Below, one piece after another: positions 11,041-23,904 of a stretch of DNA of 64,000 bases. The notes beneath the pieces are model-generated. The model was given only the letters and a program-made list of their open reading frames with translations. It was not told the DNA's origin and did not search any database. The stretch is from Siphonodentalium dalli (taxonomy: Eukaryota; Mollusca; Scaphopoda; Gadilida; Siphonodentaliidae). Location of the stretch: assembly GCA_032622095.1 (NCBI GenBank), contig CP136061.1, forward strand, positions 88,840,983 through 88,904,982. Direction: 5' to 3'. The first letter of the stretch is position 1. Every line of letters begins with the position of its first letter. The translations under genes and the position numbers were made by a program.

Positions 11041-12949
11041 CGGTACACGTATCGTATTGCGTCATACCGGTAAATGCACAGATAATGATGGATAATGCAG
11101 TGCTTTTTTGCAAATACAGTGTATATATACGGTACCTCACTTCAAACTCTCCCGGGAATTTTTATTTTACATTCAAAACGACGAGTTTTCCTGTGTCCGG
11201 TGTCCATTGAAAAACCAATCTGATACTGATATTAAAATAATTATAAAAGGAATAATTTTGAGTTACATATATAAACATGCACGCATAAAACACATATCTC
11301 AGTTTATGTACATGTAGGTTATATTGAGCTAGTGACATTTAAATTTACTCGTATCAATGGATGTACGGTATCAATGTTACATTATTACACCAGGACTGGG
11401 TACATGTACATCACACGAGTGGGCAGTACTTTATAAACATGGTCATACGGTATGCTATATGGAGAGTCGTGCAGTGCATGATAGAAGATTAAAGCTCCTG
11501 TGGTTTCACACCAGTGATATGTCCTCAATATACCAGTATATGGCAGGGATGTAGGTGTCAACACTGCAGATTACGGTATGTCTTCAAAATACTACAAATT
11601 GGTCAGCTTATAACTACATAGTTGCATGCTTACAGCTAGTTCAATTTGTGCGATGGAATGGGCTTGTGGCCACCGGTTCGACCATATGGTTTGGGCCGGT
11701 GAATTGGATAAATATTTCAATTAAATCCTCCGTACTATCAAATGCTCGGACTACCGGTACATGTAATCATGTATATATATGTTGTATTGGCTTATCCCAA
11801 AGTGTAGCAGTCTCAATTCTATTGCTACATACAGCTATGCTCTTATTAAGGGACCTGTTTAATGAGGTTATGGGCCGGTACGTACCGCGGTGATACCACC
11901 AGAATACCACGTTTATTTTGTACCGCGGTGGAGGCGGTCGATCCGCGGTACTGGGCGGTATTCTTACCTCTGGTCACCACAGGTCACCGCATTATTGGTG
12001 CTCGTTACCACAATACACCGCGTCATCCTCCACTGCGAAGTGAAAACATGCATGAAAAAAACTAGGCAGCCTGCAGGAATCCAATTCATGATCTCGGGAA
12101 GTTAAAAAAAACATTATTGTAAGGATGGTACCGCCTTCGTTCTCTCTCGGGCTACATGTATGTCTATGCAAGATAGCGTCACGCGGTTGGATACGCGATG
12201 TATAACTTCTATATCTCATGCCAAAAACCAAAAAATAGGTTTGTTTCGGGTATTTCGGTATGTGCATGGCAACCCTAAACTTTTTTCCGACTACATATAT
12301 TTTCCCCGTACCAAAATAAAAACATAAAAGTGAAAAACAAATAAAGCGACGTTTCGTATAAACAAGGTGAAGTCCCATGCGACTTGCAGTGATACCGATA
12401 TAATTTAGCATTTGCTGTACTCGGCAGTTCAGGGTAAAAATTATTTTCACATATTCTTATCTAATCACAATTCGGATGAAATGCATGCGTGTTTGGCATT
12501 GGAAAGGGGAAACGTACATGTATGCCTCTATATAATAAGTAAGGTTAGCGCAAGATAAAATTTTATGTACCAATCTGATAATCTGAGTAACGACAATAAC
12601 ACTGACAGTGACTAACTAAATTGAAAGTTTTGTTGGGTTCGTTAATAAACGTAACGTTTTTAGGCATGCTTTATGCAGGCAATAGAGGTAGTGAGCGGTG
12701 GATAAATATTATCTGTATTATCCTCCATAATTCAAGAGTTAGACACTAACTCACAATAAAGTGTAAACATATATACAAATATATAAAGTGCCGCAAGCAA
12801 AAACATAATTTATACTGGAATGCATAAACACATCATGACAGCTTAAATTGACTGAACAACGCAAGACAACCGAAACAGCAGAACAAAAATTAAAACATAG
12901 CTAGAGGCAAAACAAAACTAATACTTATACACACAAGAAGAAAACAAAA

Positions 12950-14290
12950 ACTAAATTAAAGATATGGCCTTAATTGCCATTCAGCATGAAAACATCGCTT
13001 GCATACATGCATATATTTCACATCACGTCCCTTGGGACGATCGCTGATGCACGGGAGTTCCACCTATCCATAATGCCATATTGGCGTGGCCTCTAGCACG
13101 AAAAAAAAATCGAATATGGCGAGAGCATCTTCAGCTATGTTGAATAGAGCATTTGGGATGTGCCCAATAAACATGAGCAATTGATTGGAGGGAGTAATTA
13201 TATCAATACACATATAATAGTCTATATGAAAATGCGACAAAAAAGATACCAAGCGTCATTTCTTGAGTTGTTAAGAAAGTCACAGTCATGAAAAACGTGT
13301 TTGACTGCGTCCTTATAAACTTGACCACACCTTGTGCAAAAAAAATATCTTCATTAAATGTCAACATACACAATAGTTGCACAATGAAAAAATAACACTT
13401 CTTGTGTTTGGGAAATTTGTGACATGCTTTCCAAATATGCGACATTTGAAATTTTTGATGGACAGTGGGAAAAAACGATCAAAATCACTGATTGATTGAT
13501 TGATTGATTGATACTATTTGTTGCCATTGGTTCCTAGAGTTAACTGTGATGGCCTCATTAACTGTGGCTTTCCAATGGTTCTTAACAGGTATGATTGCTT
13601 CTGATGAAATTTTCAAATAAAAGGAACCAATGCCGAGATCAGATTTAACTGTCCTTATGAAAGGGCCTCCTTGGCCGAATTGTGAATTGAGATTCGGCTG
13701 TACGATAGAGGAAGAGTTGCATGGTAGCCTTGTCATCACACATGCCGCACAAAGAATGATACAATGAGAGCCAACGTTTGACAATGAAAAAACCACCGAG
13801 TGATGGGATACCAAGCAATCCCTCCACCATAGCCGTTCGGTTTTGAAAGTGCAATCCCTGAATACGTTTCAAGTACAAACTGTGAATGCGTTCCAGTTTG
13901 AGAGTATCAGTGTGCGTAAGATTGATGAGAATTTCTGAGCCATAAAGACCTCTTGGTAATAGAACAGATTTGTAAATCTTTAGTGAACTCATTGGAGTTA
14001 GGCCACCTGCGAAAATACCTGCATTTGATAGCATGAAAAATGTGCCTATAAGTTCAGTATATATCTCGTCTACAAAGGAAGATGTGAATTTAAACTTTAG
14101 CATGGGTATTCCTAAATGAGTGAGAGAGGTGACTTCAGACATTTCTTTTTTGCCAAAAGTCCATTTTCGCTGGGAACTAGAGTAATCGGCTCTTGATTCA
14201 TTAAAAACGGTAACATAACTTTCTGTGGCATTATATATGTAACGCCAAAGAGCTATATGGGCTGCAGATCGAGCAGAGTGACTGGAAACC
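12950..14290 (-). mobile_element. LINE reverse-transcriptase 3' half, decayed
   Basis: Read on the minus strand from 14290, the frame gives YVTVFNESRADYSS, THLGIPMLKF, FFMLSNAGIFAGG, PRGLYGSEIL and LYLKRIQGLHF. It aligns in order with the plus-strand LINE at 19211-22209 (VIVFNENPRR, THLGIPLNKT, YLMLSNAGLYAGG, LSCGLYGSEF, FCLKRIQGLH), so both belong to one family. The frame shifts near 13650 and again near 13450. The segment 13203-13445 continues with WKACHKFPKHKK, equivalent to WRLCRKFPQNK in the other copy. A (TGAT)n run at 13488-13511 interrupts it. The RT catalytic region is missing, so this is a 5'-truncated, dead copy. Confidence 0.82.
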
Positions 14291-14605
14291 CGACGATGTT
14301 AACGACATTATATATATAACTTTATTGTCCTTCGTGATATGAAGAGTACATTATATATACACAAATTGACAATTTACAAAGAGGTGGTCGTTAACTTATA
14401 TACACACATTTTGACATTAAAGAGCGAAATACAGAAACAAAGAAAATAAGTAAAATCGTGCACACATTTCCATTCATAGCCAGACAGCATATACATGCCA
14501 TGCGCACGGGTGTAGATATAAAACAACATGTGATCCTCCGTAGGATAGGGTATCATATAATATCTAATCCTCATCTCAGGAGTCACTCGTGGCTCAATGA
14601 AGGCA

Positions 14606-14685
14606 GGATTACATATAAAAATGAGAGGATATGGTGATCCCATGTAAAGGGGATCACCGTATCCTCTCATTTTGATATGTGATCC
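14606..14685. repeat. Foldback, about 35-bp arms
   Basis: The arm 'GGATTACATATAAAAATGAG' and following sequence to GGTGATCC (14640) pairs with GGATCACC...CATTTTGATATGTGATCC (14651-14685), around a 10-base loop. Non-coding. Confidence 0.82.
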
Positions 14686-15320
14686 TAAAATAAGAAAATA
14701 TTTTTATTAACTAAATAACGGAAATATTTGAAGAAGTGTTTTTTGCTCACGATATCAGTGACGATAAAATCTTTGTTATTGTGATTAACATTACAAGCTG
14801 ATCCACATTAACTTGGAAAACAATTTGAAATTGTTCAAGCTGGCCCGGCTGGCCTTCAATTTATATGTTAAGATTTTATGTTTTACGTTGTCAAAAGTCT
14901 ATTTTATTCCATTATTTATTATATCTTTATTTCCATGTCACATATTGTCACGCGTGCTTTCATTTTATTGCTTATTTTCAGCTGAGTTCTGCATAGTTAT
15001 TCTTATTTTGTTGTATCAGTAGATGGAATCCTGATTAAATTTTATTTTTCCAATAGCGCAGTTTCTTGTTCTATCAAGTTGAATTTAGGTTATTGTTGGC
15101 CATTGTGCAACTGATCCAACTTCTGATAACCTCTATATATAGCATAGCATTGCTGTTAACTATATATGACCTGTTTCTGTTCAAAACACATCAAAATAAG
15201 ACTCAATAGCAGAAATGGAAAAAAATTTGGCACATGGAACAAACTGCATTTCGGACCCGAGAGACACCCACCCACCCCATCATACGTGCATGGAATTTTT
15301 TCAGACCCCCCCCCCCCCCC

Positions 15321-16300
15321 TGGCAGCAGTGGTAAATTTGTTATACGATGTGTTGTTAAAACTGAAAAGCACATAATTGTGTAGCACAAAGTTTTAATTC
15401 TGCCGACAGATTTTAATCGTAACCCACAGATTGTTTTACGGTTCAGGGGCTATGCACGTATAGTTGTGACGTCACTAATTTATGTAGTCCATCAACCTGG
15501 TGTTTTAAATTTTACTTACGGGCGATTCTGACCTATGTGCGAACCAGCGTGTAATGTGAATTGACAAATTAACAAAACCAATTTATTTTTCTTCTTCGAT
15601 CAGTCTCCCCAAAGCAACACTTTTAAATTGTAAAATAGAATCAACCGTATTCAAAATTAAAGGAGGAATTTTTGTTTAGTTGAAGTATAGCAACCAGGGA
15701 ACGTTGAAATTGGTGATTAATGTTCATAAAATTGGCGGCGCCCAGTTAAAATTATTGGCGAATGCAATTCGAACTTCTGCGATGTGATTGCATGGTATAA
15801 GCCACTCGATTGGGCGTACGTTGTTTGTGAGCTTCCAGACTTCTGTGAAGTTGAACAATGAAAGTGAAACTCATTGAGTGAAAGAAACTGAATGATGAAT
15901 CTGAGAAAAAAATAAAAGAATGTAAATGAAGTATTGAAATAATGAACTTAAACTTTGAAGGTGATGACTTTTTCTGTTAAAATTTAAGTCTGTTTTCACC
16001 TGGACTGGTTGGTGCTGCAAGTGTTGTAAATAACACAACACTGCATGCTTCGTCCTTGAATACGATCAAGTTGTGCCTTCTATTTCTCCATATTTAATAT
16101 CTGACACTGTCAGGTCAAGGTCATCGGAAAAAACAATAACAAATCCAGCCATTTATACTGTGATTCTTCAGACTACACACAAAAGTGACAAACATGTGAA
16201 GCCCAGTCAGGCTGGTGATTATGTTAGTCCTTTAACCCTTTCAGTGACAGGGGCCGATCTCATCGGCCCTAATTTACGGTCTGTAAAATCGGCCCTAAAA
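15321..16300. repeat. Duplicated block A, copy 1
   Basis: From TGGCAGCAGTGGTAAAT to the 'cggccctaaaa' run at 16300 this matches 18193-19172 almost base for base, at a constant offset of 2872. Block A is the first part of a tandem duplication (A-B-C). A poly-C tract lies just before it at 15306-15320. Confidence 0.92.
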
Positions 16301-16705
16301 TTTTTTTAAAACAATTAGTATTTTTTCTTTTCTTTTTTTTGTTGAATTTGTTTTGGGTATGCTTAAGCATGCTATAGCGAATTTAAAAACAAACTGGATA
16401 AAACCTTAGGGGTATGTTATAACTCAAGACTATCACCAAGTATTTATAGTAATAATTTTGATGCCCATGAAAAACGTAAGATTCCCTGGCACTAAACCTA
16501 CAAAATAAGTCTGTTAAAGAATATAAGAAAAAATTATTAAAATTGTAAAAAATTGTAAAAAATAATAACAATGATGAAAATTTGTTAGGCAAATGCATTC
16601 TCTTATATATGCGAGACCTATGGTCGACTCGCATATATAAGAGAATGCATTGGGACAGGGTATATGTGTTGATACAAAAATCGGACCTGGCTCTCAAAGG
16701 GTTAA
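16232..16705. mobile_element. TTAA-flanked element with CCCTTTCAGTG end, hosting block B and a hairpin
   Basis: TTAA-CCCTTTCAGTG at 16232 faces CTCTCAAAGGG-TTAA ending 16705. Inside are GGGCCGATCTCATCGGCCC, the B sequence and one hairpin module (16588-16656). The left end is also present in the second duplicate at 19104. Terminal symmetry is short, so the element call is moderate. Confidence 0.5.
16400..16599. repeat. Duplicated block B, copy 1
   Basis: Starts AAACCTTAGGGGTATGTTAT and runs to 'gttaggcaaatgcatt'. It matches 22208-22407 with few differences. Confidence 0.9.
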
Positions 16706-16737
16706 CTTGGTCAGTAAAGGAAAAGAACAGAACGGCC

Positions 16738-16960
16738 CTGTGCCAATGCATTCTCTTATATATGCGAGTCGACCATAGGTCGCCTCGCATATATAAGAGA
16801 GTGCATTGGCTTAACACATTAAAAATTATAAAATTGTTAAAGAATGTAAGAAAAAATGGTAAAAAGTGTTTAAAAAAGATTTTTTTAGGCTAATGCATTC
16901 TCTTATATATGCGAGGCGACCTATGGTCGACTCGCATATATAAGAGAATGCATTGGCACA
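16738..16960. mobile_element. Paired hairpin modules
   Basis: Two 69-bp modules (about 16743-16811 and 16888-16957) in opposite orientation are separated by an A-rich spacer 'acacattaaaaattataaaattgttaaagaatg'. Both are bounded by GCCCTGTGCCAATGC / GCATTGGCACAGGGC. The core is the same as in the elements at 30287 and 55317, but the outer TTAACCC ends are missing. Confidence 0.8.
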
Positions 16961-17163
16961 GGGCATAACTGTAACTATCACAATGTGTAGAGTTGTGTGA
17001 GGATAGGTTTCCAACTTTCCATCTATGAATTATGTCTCCTGCGATTGATAAATGAAGTTAACCATACATTATAATGCATTAACCGTTAACGCAATTAAAG
17101 GTGCATTTTTTTTGCCATTCTCTCCTATTAATTATTTCATGATTCTATCACTGTGTTCTTAGT

Positions 17164-18134
17164 TTAAACATTAAGTGTGGTGTCAGCATAGCTAGCATAT
17201 AGACTATAGCGGCTATTTATTAATAAATTATTAAGTATAGCATTATGGTCTCAGACACGTGGTGACAGGGGGGTTTGGTGTGTCTCACCCCCCCCCCCCC
17301 CCCCCAACTTTGGTCAAAATTTTCAACAGTTCGAAATTTCACACCTGCCAAAACATTAGTTGGAACTTTCACACCAACAATAGGTTGAAAATGTTCTTGT
17401 AGTTTGATTTTCATACATTTTATTTGGGGGAATTGATTGTTTTTGGACCAATATTTGCATATTTTCCTATTTTTGGTAAAAATTTGGATTGAAATGGTCA
17501 TCAGTTGGACATTTTCTAACCATAAGGGGTTGACAGGTTGGAAATTTCCAACAGTTGGAAAGCTTGTGTCCTTGTCCCTCCCCCGTGGCCAGTCAAAAAC
17601 TGCTAGTTAATTCAGGAAAACAATATTGTCATACATTTGGTCAACATTGTTATTGGAATTGTCATCAGTTGGAAATTTTCCAACCTAAGTGGGGTGTCAG
17701 GTTTGAAATTTCCAACTCTTGGAAGGCTTGAGGTTAGTCTAGATGCTAGGATTTTGCGATTTCAAAATTTTCGTACACCTGGCCGAACCATGGCCGAAAA
17801 CTGCTAACTATTAACTAGTTTAACAAAACAATATTTTTTACTGCATTTGGTCAAAATTGTGGACTGAAATGGTCATCAGAATTTTCCAACCTGAGGGGGG
17901 GGTATGAGGTTGAAATTCCCCACACCAGGAAAGCTGCAGTCTAGATGCCAGGATTTTCAATGTTCTTGTATAGTTTTCAAAATTTTCTCACAACGGGCCG
18001 AACAATCATAGACAGCCCGGTGTGTCCTGGTCTCTTGTCCGTAGCGTTGAGTTAGACCACTAGATGTTAGGATTTATGCAATTTTTCAGGTTAAAATATC
18101 TGAATGTTCTCATACCGAGAATATAGAACCATAG
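17164..18134. repeat. Duplicated block C, copy 1
   Basis: From 'ttaaacattaagtgtggtgtcagc' to 'tctgaatgttctcataccg' this matches 22604-23550. Block C has its own internal imperfect repetition of 'ggtcatcagttggaaattttccaacct' at irregular spacings of about 170-210 bp, and a C15-type run near 17287. Confidence 0.92.
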
Positions 18135-18192
18135 ATGAGATATGTTCTATTAGAGACACAAAACTCGCAAATGATACAACAGAACTAAACAC

Positions 18193-19172
18193 TGGCAGCA
18201 GTGGTAAATGTGTTATACGCTGTGTTGTTAAAACTGAAAAGCACATAATTGTGTAGCACAAAGTTTTAATGCTGCCGACAGATTTTAATCGCAACCCATA
18301 GATTGTTTTACGGTTCAGGGGCTACGCACGTATAGTTGTGACGTCACTAATTTATGTAGTCTATCAACATGGTGTTTTAGTTTTTACTTACGGGCGATTC
18401 GGAGCTATGGACGAACCAGCGTGTAATGTGAATTGACAAATTAACAAAACCAATTTATTTTACTTCTTCGATCAGTCTCCCCAAAGCAACACTTTTTAAT
18501 TGTAAAATAGAATCAACCGTATTCAAAATTAAAGGAGGAATTTTTGTTTAGTTGAAGTATAGCAACCAGGGAACGTTGAAATTGGTGATTAATGTTCATA
18601 AAATTGGCGGCGCCCAGTTAAAATTATTGGCGAATGCAATTCGAACTTCTGCGATGTGATTGCGTGGTATAAGCCACTCGATTGGGCGTACGTTGTTTGT
18701 GAGCTTCCAGACTTCGGTGAAGTTGAACAATGAAAGAGAAACTCATTGAGTGAAAGAAACTGAATGATGAATCTGAGAAAAAAATAAAAGAATGTAAATG
18801 AAGTATTGAAATAATGAACTTAAACTTTGAAGGTGATGACTTTTTCTGTTAAAATTTAAGTCTGTTTTCACCTGGACTGGTTGGTGTTGCAAGTGTTGTA
18901 AATAACACAACACTGCATGCTTCGTCCTTGAATGCGATCAAGTTGTGCCTTCTATTTCTCCATATTTAATATCTGACACTGTCAGGTCAAGGTCATCGGA
19001 AAAAACAATAACAAGTCCAGCCATTTATACTGTGATTCTTCAGACTACACACAAAAGTGACAAACATGTGAAGCCCAGTCAGGCTGGTGATTATGTTAGT
19101 CCTTTAACCCTTTCAGTGCCAGGGGCCGATCTCATCGGCCCTAATTTACGGTCTGTAAAATCGGCCCTAAAA
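18193..19172. repeat. Duplicated block A, copy 2
   Basis: Second copy of block A, at constant offset 2872 from copy 1 and with only scattered substitutions. It ends in a T-rich run at 19174-19195, where the LINE insertion follows. Confidence 0.92.
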
Positions 19173-19210
19173 ACATTTTTTTTTTTTTTTTTTTGGGGTA
19201 TGCTTAAGCT

Positions 19211-22209
19211 TACGAACACCGCATGAAATAACCGACGCATTTGCAGATTATTATGAAAACCTGTACTCACCTCTTAGTTCTGACACGTTTGACAACGTAC
19301 ACTATCACGAAGTCAATAATCGAGTGGAGGAACTCCTTGATAGTCCGGTGCACAGTTTGTCGGGTGATATCATTACGTACACAGTGACAATGGAAGAGGT
19401 GGTATCTGCGCTCTCACGTCCGTGAAAATGGGAAAGGCTGCAGGTTCCGATATGTTGTGTTATGAACATATTGTATACGGTGGTACTCACCTTTATGCTC
19501 ACGTAGCTAAACTCTCATCACTTATGCTTGATTACTCATACATACCATCAGAAGCAAAGTTGGGAATTATTGTTTCATTGTACAAGGGGGGTGGCAAGCC
19601 TAAATCAAAATTCGACAGCTACAGAGCAATCACTCTGCTCCCCGTTTTCTACAAAATTTTTGAAAGAGTTCTTCTAAACCGAATAGAAAGAAATTTTCCA
19701 ACTCTTATAAAAACACATCCTCTGCAACATGGTTTTCAGAAAAACATAAGCTGTTTGATGTCATCATATATAATTCAAGAAAGCATATTTTACACCTCAG
19801 AAAATAATTCTCGTCTCTTTTCATGTTTTCTTGATGTTCACAAAGCATTTGATACCGTCTGGATCAATGGCCTCCTGTTTAAATTACATAAACGTGGCGC
19901 AAATGGGAAGATTGTAAATATATTTAGTCAATTTCTCCGCGGAGTCTCATGCACTGTACGATACGGAAATCTTAATTCTCGCGAAATTACAATAAGTCAG
20001 CGTACAAGGCAAAGTGATACATTGTCTCCCACATTTTACGCAATCTATATAGATGATTTACTGAAGGAGCTTGAGCTGTCAAATTTTGGACTTTTGTTGC
20101 ATGGAATAAACTGCAGTTCTCCAACTCAGGCAGATGATATGACACTATTTTCACTATCGTCAATTGGCCTACAGAAACTCTGTAACATATGCAGCAATTA
20201 CAGCAGAAAGTGGCGTTTTCTATACAATCAACAAAAATGTAAAGTGATCGTATTTAACGAAAACCCAAGACGCATCCATTCTACACGGACATGGCTGATG
20301 AACGAACGCCCAATATCTGAAACGGACACGATAACACATCTAGGAATTCCTTTAAATAAAACTAATTTCCAAAATGTTCTCACAGAAAGTATTTGCTCAA
20401 AATTACGTTCTACTTACTTGATGCTTAGTAATGCTGGCCTATATGCCGGTGGTATAACACCCCAAAGCTCAATGATAATCTACAAATCTGTTGTATTGTC
20501 ATGCGGACTCTATGGGTCGGAATTTCTTTGTGATGCTTCTGCGACAAACATGATTAAGCTCGAATGCATTCACCGCTTTTGTCTTAAACGTATACAGGGT
20601 CTACATGTGGGCTGTATGACTGATATAGTACTTAGTTTGCTCGGTACCTACCCACTAGAATCCATAATAGATGCGCGGAAACTATCATTGTTTGGAACTC
20701 TGTGTCGCTTAACATCACTATTTCGATTCAAAATCCAAGAAAATCTCGTTCATGGGCGATGCTATAGCCATCGTAGATAAATATAACCTTACGGATATTG
20801 TTAATGAATATATGCGCTCTGGATCCTTCCCATCAAAAGAGTTATGGAAATCTCGTGTAAAATCTAATATGCAAATTGTCATCGAGGCAGAATGGAACCT
20901 GAGAGTGATGTCGGACTTATCTTTCAATCGCTTCCTGAAAGTTCACCATACTCTCAGCACGTCTAAACTTTGGCGTTTGTGTCGAAAATTCCCACAAAAC
21001 AAGTGGTCTTACATGACCACAGCACTAGTAATCAATGCAACAACCTCATTTGTAGAAGGACAATGTCCAATTTGTGAACGTACTTATATTGATAGGGTCA
21101 AACACATTCTCATTGATTGTATGACATTATCTTCCATACGTAATAACATGTTCTTTGGCTTAATCGACAAATACGGTATACCTTGCTTCATTGCCGCGCG
21201 TAGACGAACTAACTGACGATTATATGATATCCCTTCATCTTACGAATGTTACTGGCCACGTACAGAATGTTGTTGATGATATCGATTGCTTACTTAACTA
21301 CATAGTCAGCTATACGGCACAACTGTGCTTATCATTCAACGCCCTTTCAGAGGCGAGCGGAATGAGAACTGTTCAACATGACGACACCCCGAACTAATAG
21401 CAAGAGGCCTTGAAACCACCGAAAAAATTATATCAAGTGGGTGCAAACTCGAAGTCGACATTTCTTATGAAATATATGCATCAATGTACATGTATGAGAC
21501 GTCTCATATTGCAGCTACTGAGCACTTTCGTTGTCATTGTGTGGACGTCAACACCTATAAAATGTCATATTTGGTGTATTAACACCCCTATATTTACCTC
21601 ATCATGCCGTTGATCATCATCAACACTGTCACCATCATCATAATCACCACCACCATCACCACCGTCATCATTAGCATCACCACCACCATCATAATCATCT
21701 TCATCGTTGTCATTATCATCATCACCATCACCACCACCAACCCACCATCAAAATCTTCATAATTGTCACCAGCACAGTCATCATAATCGTTATCATGATC
21801 GTCGTCATCATCTTCGACATTGACGTCATCAACATCACCATCATCACCATAATCATCATCGTCATCGTCATCGTCACCGAACCTCATGATCATCATCATT
21901 TTCAACATCATCGTCGTCGTCATCATCATCTTCTTCATTAACATCATCATTATCGTCATGATCTTCGTCATCAACATCATCATCATCGTAATCGTCATCA
22001 GCATCAACATCATCATCTTCATCATCATCATCACCATCATCATAATCATTTCATCATCAGTGTATATCCACAATTGTACATAATTATAGTTACTTCTTTA
22101 TTCGCATTGTGTTTTGTCAACTTGAGATAATATGTGTTATATGTTATATTCTTTATAAAAATCTTCATCGTTTTGGAGGAAATAAAGATATAATAAATAA
22201 TAATAATAA
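19211..22209 (+). mobile_element. LINE with reverse transcriptase, 5'-truncated and frameshifted
   Basis: Non-LTR retrotransposon inserted between blocks A2 and B2. Order on the plus strand: a pre-RT segment DAFADYYENLYSP (from 19211), a stop/frameshift near 19421, then GKAAGSDML and YRAITLLPVFYKIFERVL. Next come the RT motifs FLDVHKAFDTVW, the catalytic-motif equivalent QADDMTLFS (Asp-Asp intact, usual Phe or Tyr replaced by Gln), THLGIPL and GLYGSEF. Frame shifts near 20755 and 21190 separate the C-terminal part, which contains CPICERTYIDRVKHILIDC (a CCHC-like zinc motif). The 3' UTR holds an ATC-rich microsatellite and the tail reads GGAGGAAATAAAGATATAAT. At least three frame breaks mean it is inactive. 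The same family occurs at 12950-14290 (minus). Confidence 0.92.
21598..22066. repeat. Interrupted (ATC)n microsatellite
   Basis: About 470 bp made largely of ATC/ACC/GTC trinucleotides in the 3' UTR of the LINE. Its periodicity of three leaves long accidental open frames on both strands; these are not genes. Confidence 0.93.
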
Positions 22210-22407
22210 AACCTTAGGGGCATGTTATAACTCAAGACTATCACCAAGTATTCATAGTAATAATTTTGATGCCCATGAAAAACGTAAGATTCCCTGGCAC
22301 TAAACCTACACAATAAGTCTGTTAAAGAATATAAGAAAAAATTATTAAAATTGTAAAAAATTGTAAAAAATAATAACAATGATGAAAAATTGTTAGGCCA
22401 ATGCATT
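22208..22407. repeat. Duplicated block B, copy 2
   Basis: Matches 16400-16599. It resumes directly at the LINE tail and ends at 'aggccaatgcatt', where the hairpin module is cut off after its first few bases. Confidence 0.9.
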
Positions 22408-22604
22408 TTTACACATTGATTTTTTCTACAGATACATGCCACAGGAGTTCACTTGGAGTCAACTTATTGTATTATAAATGTCTTATTTTCAGGTAGCTGT
22501 GTACCACACATTGTGGTTCCATTGTTTATAATTATAATGTAATATTCATGTTTGTCATTTATGTCAATCTTCATTTATGGAGGAAATAAAGATGTAATAA
22601 TAAT
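22408..22604 (+). mobile_element. Short LINE 3' tail (second insertion)
   Basis: About 195 bp ending TCATTTATGGAGGAAATAAA then GATGTAATAATAA. The end closely matches the tail of the 3-kb LINE at 22180-22200 (TTTTGGAGGAAATAAAGATA). It lies exactly where copy 1 of the duplication has hairpin modules, so it is read as a second, strongly 5'-truncated insertion of a related LINE. Confidence 0.65.
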
Positions 22605-23550
22605 TAAACATTAAGTGTGGTGTCAGCATAGCTAGCATATAGACTATAGCGGCTATTTATTAATAAATTATTAAATATAGCATTATGGACTCAGAGACGT
22701 GGCAACAGGGGGGTTGTGGTGTCTCATCCCCCCCAACTTTGGTCAAAATTTTTAACAGTTGGAAATTTCATACCTGCCAAAACATTAGTTGGAAATTTCA
22801 CACTAACAATAGGTTGAAAATGTTCTTGTAGTTTGATTTTCATACATTTTATTGGGGGGAATTGATTGTTTTTGGACCAATATTCGCATTTTTTCCAATT
22901 TTTTGTAAAAATTTTGATTGAAATGGTCATCAGTTGGACATTTTCTAACCATAAGGGGTTGACAGGTTGAAAATTTCCAACAGTTTGAAAGCTTGTGTCC
23001 TTGTCCCTCCCCCGTGGCCAGTCAAAAAAACTGCTAGTTAATTTAGGAAAACAATATTGTCATACATTTGGTCAACATTGTTATTGGAATTGTCATCAGT
23101 TGGAAATTTTCCAACCTAAGTGGGTTGTCAGGTTTGAAATTTCCAAATCTAGGAAGGCTTGAGGTTAGTCTAGATGCTAGGATTTTGCGATTTTTTTTTT
23201 CAGATTTCAAAATATTCGAACACCTGGCCGAACCAAGGCCCAAAACTGCTAACTATTAACTAGTTTAATAAAACAATATTTTACTGCATTTGGTCAAAAT
23301 TGTGGACTGAAATGGTCATCAGTTGGAGAATTTTCCAACCTGAGGTTTGAAATTCCCCACACCAGGAAAGCTGCAGTGTATTGTATAGTTTTCAAAATTT
23401 TCTCCCAACGGACCGAACAATCATAGTCAGCCCGGTGTGTCCTGGTCTCTTGTCCGTAGCGTTGAGTTAGACCACTAGATGTTAGGATTTATGCAATTTT
23501 TCAGGTTAAAATATCTGAATGTTCTCATACCGGGATTATAGAACCATGGT
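22604..23550. repeat. Duplicated block C, copy 2
   Basis: Matches 17164-18134, with some deletions (for example near 23340-23380). Followed at 23550-23620 by sequence shared with 7800-7850. Confidence 0.9.
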
Positions 23551-23904
23551 TTATGAATATAATATATATATAATAATATAGGATATTAGGCCTGAGCATT
23601 GAGGCACAAGGGGGGTGCAAATAGAATTATGCAAAACTTGTGTTTTTGGTCTGATTCTAATTCAAGGGGGGGTGCAGTTGGAAATTCCCAAGGTGAACAC
23701 CCCCCCCCCCGAACGGAGACCATCTAGCCACGTTCCTCTGTGGACTTTCTATTGCAATCGTATTGCGGCGAATTGACTATTTGGAATCATCTGTATGTAT
23801 TCTACACATAATAATCCCGAAGCCAAACTGGTCGAACTGCAATGAAATTCTACGTGAAGCAATTCCAGTTGGCCATATTCATTTTTAATCTGGTAACATT
23901 TTCT

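Noticed and set aside
11992-12450. 152-codon minus-strand frame
   Set aside because: No recognisable motif, crosses GC-rich repeat boxes and has no splice context; considered chance.
16383-17014. Several 60-144-codon frames with CILLYMR and RIYKRMHW motifs, repeated at 30283, 40232, 47000 and 56254
   Set aside because: They are translations of the hairpin module in its two orientations, so the 'protein family' is only the repeat.
21594-22083. 159-codon minus frame rich in Met and Asp, and a 65-codon Ile-rich plus frame
   Set aside because: Translation of an ATC/GAT microsatellite in a LINE 3' UTR.
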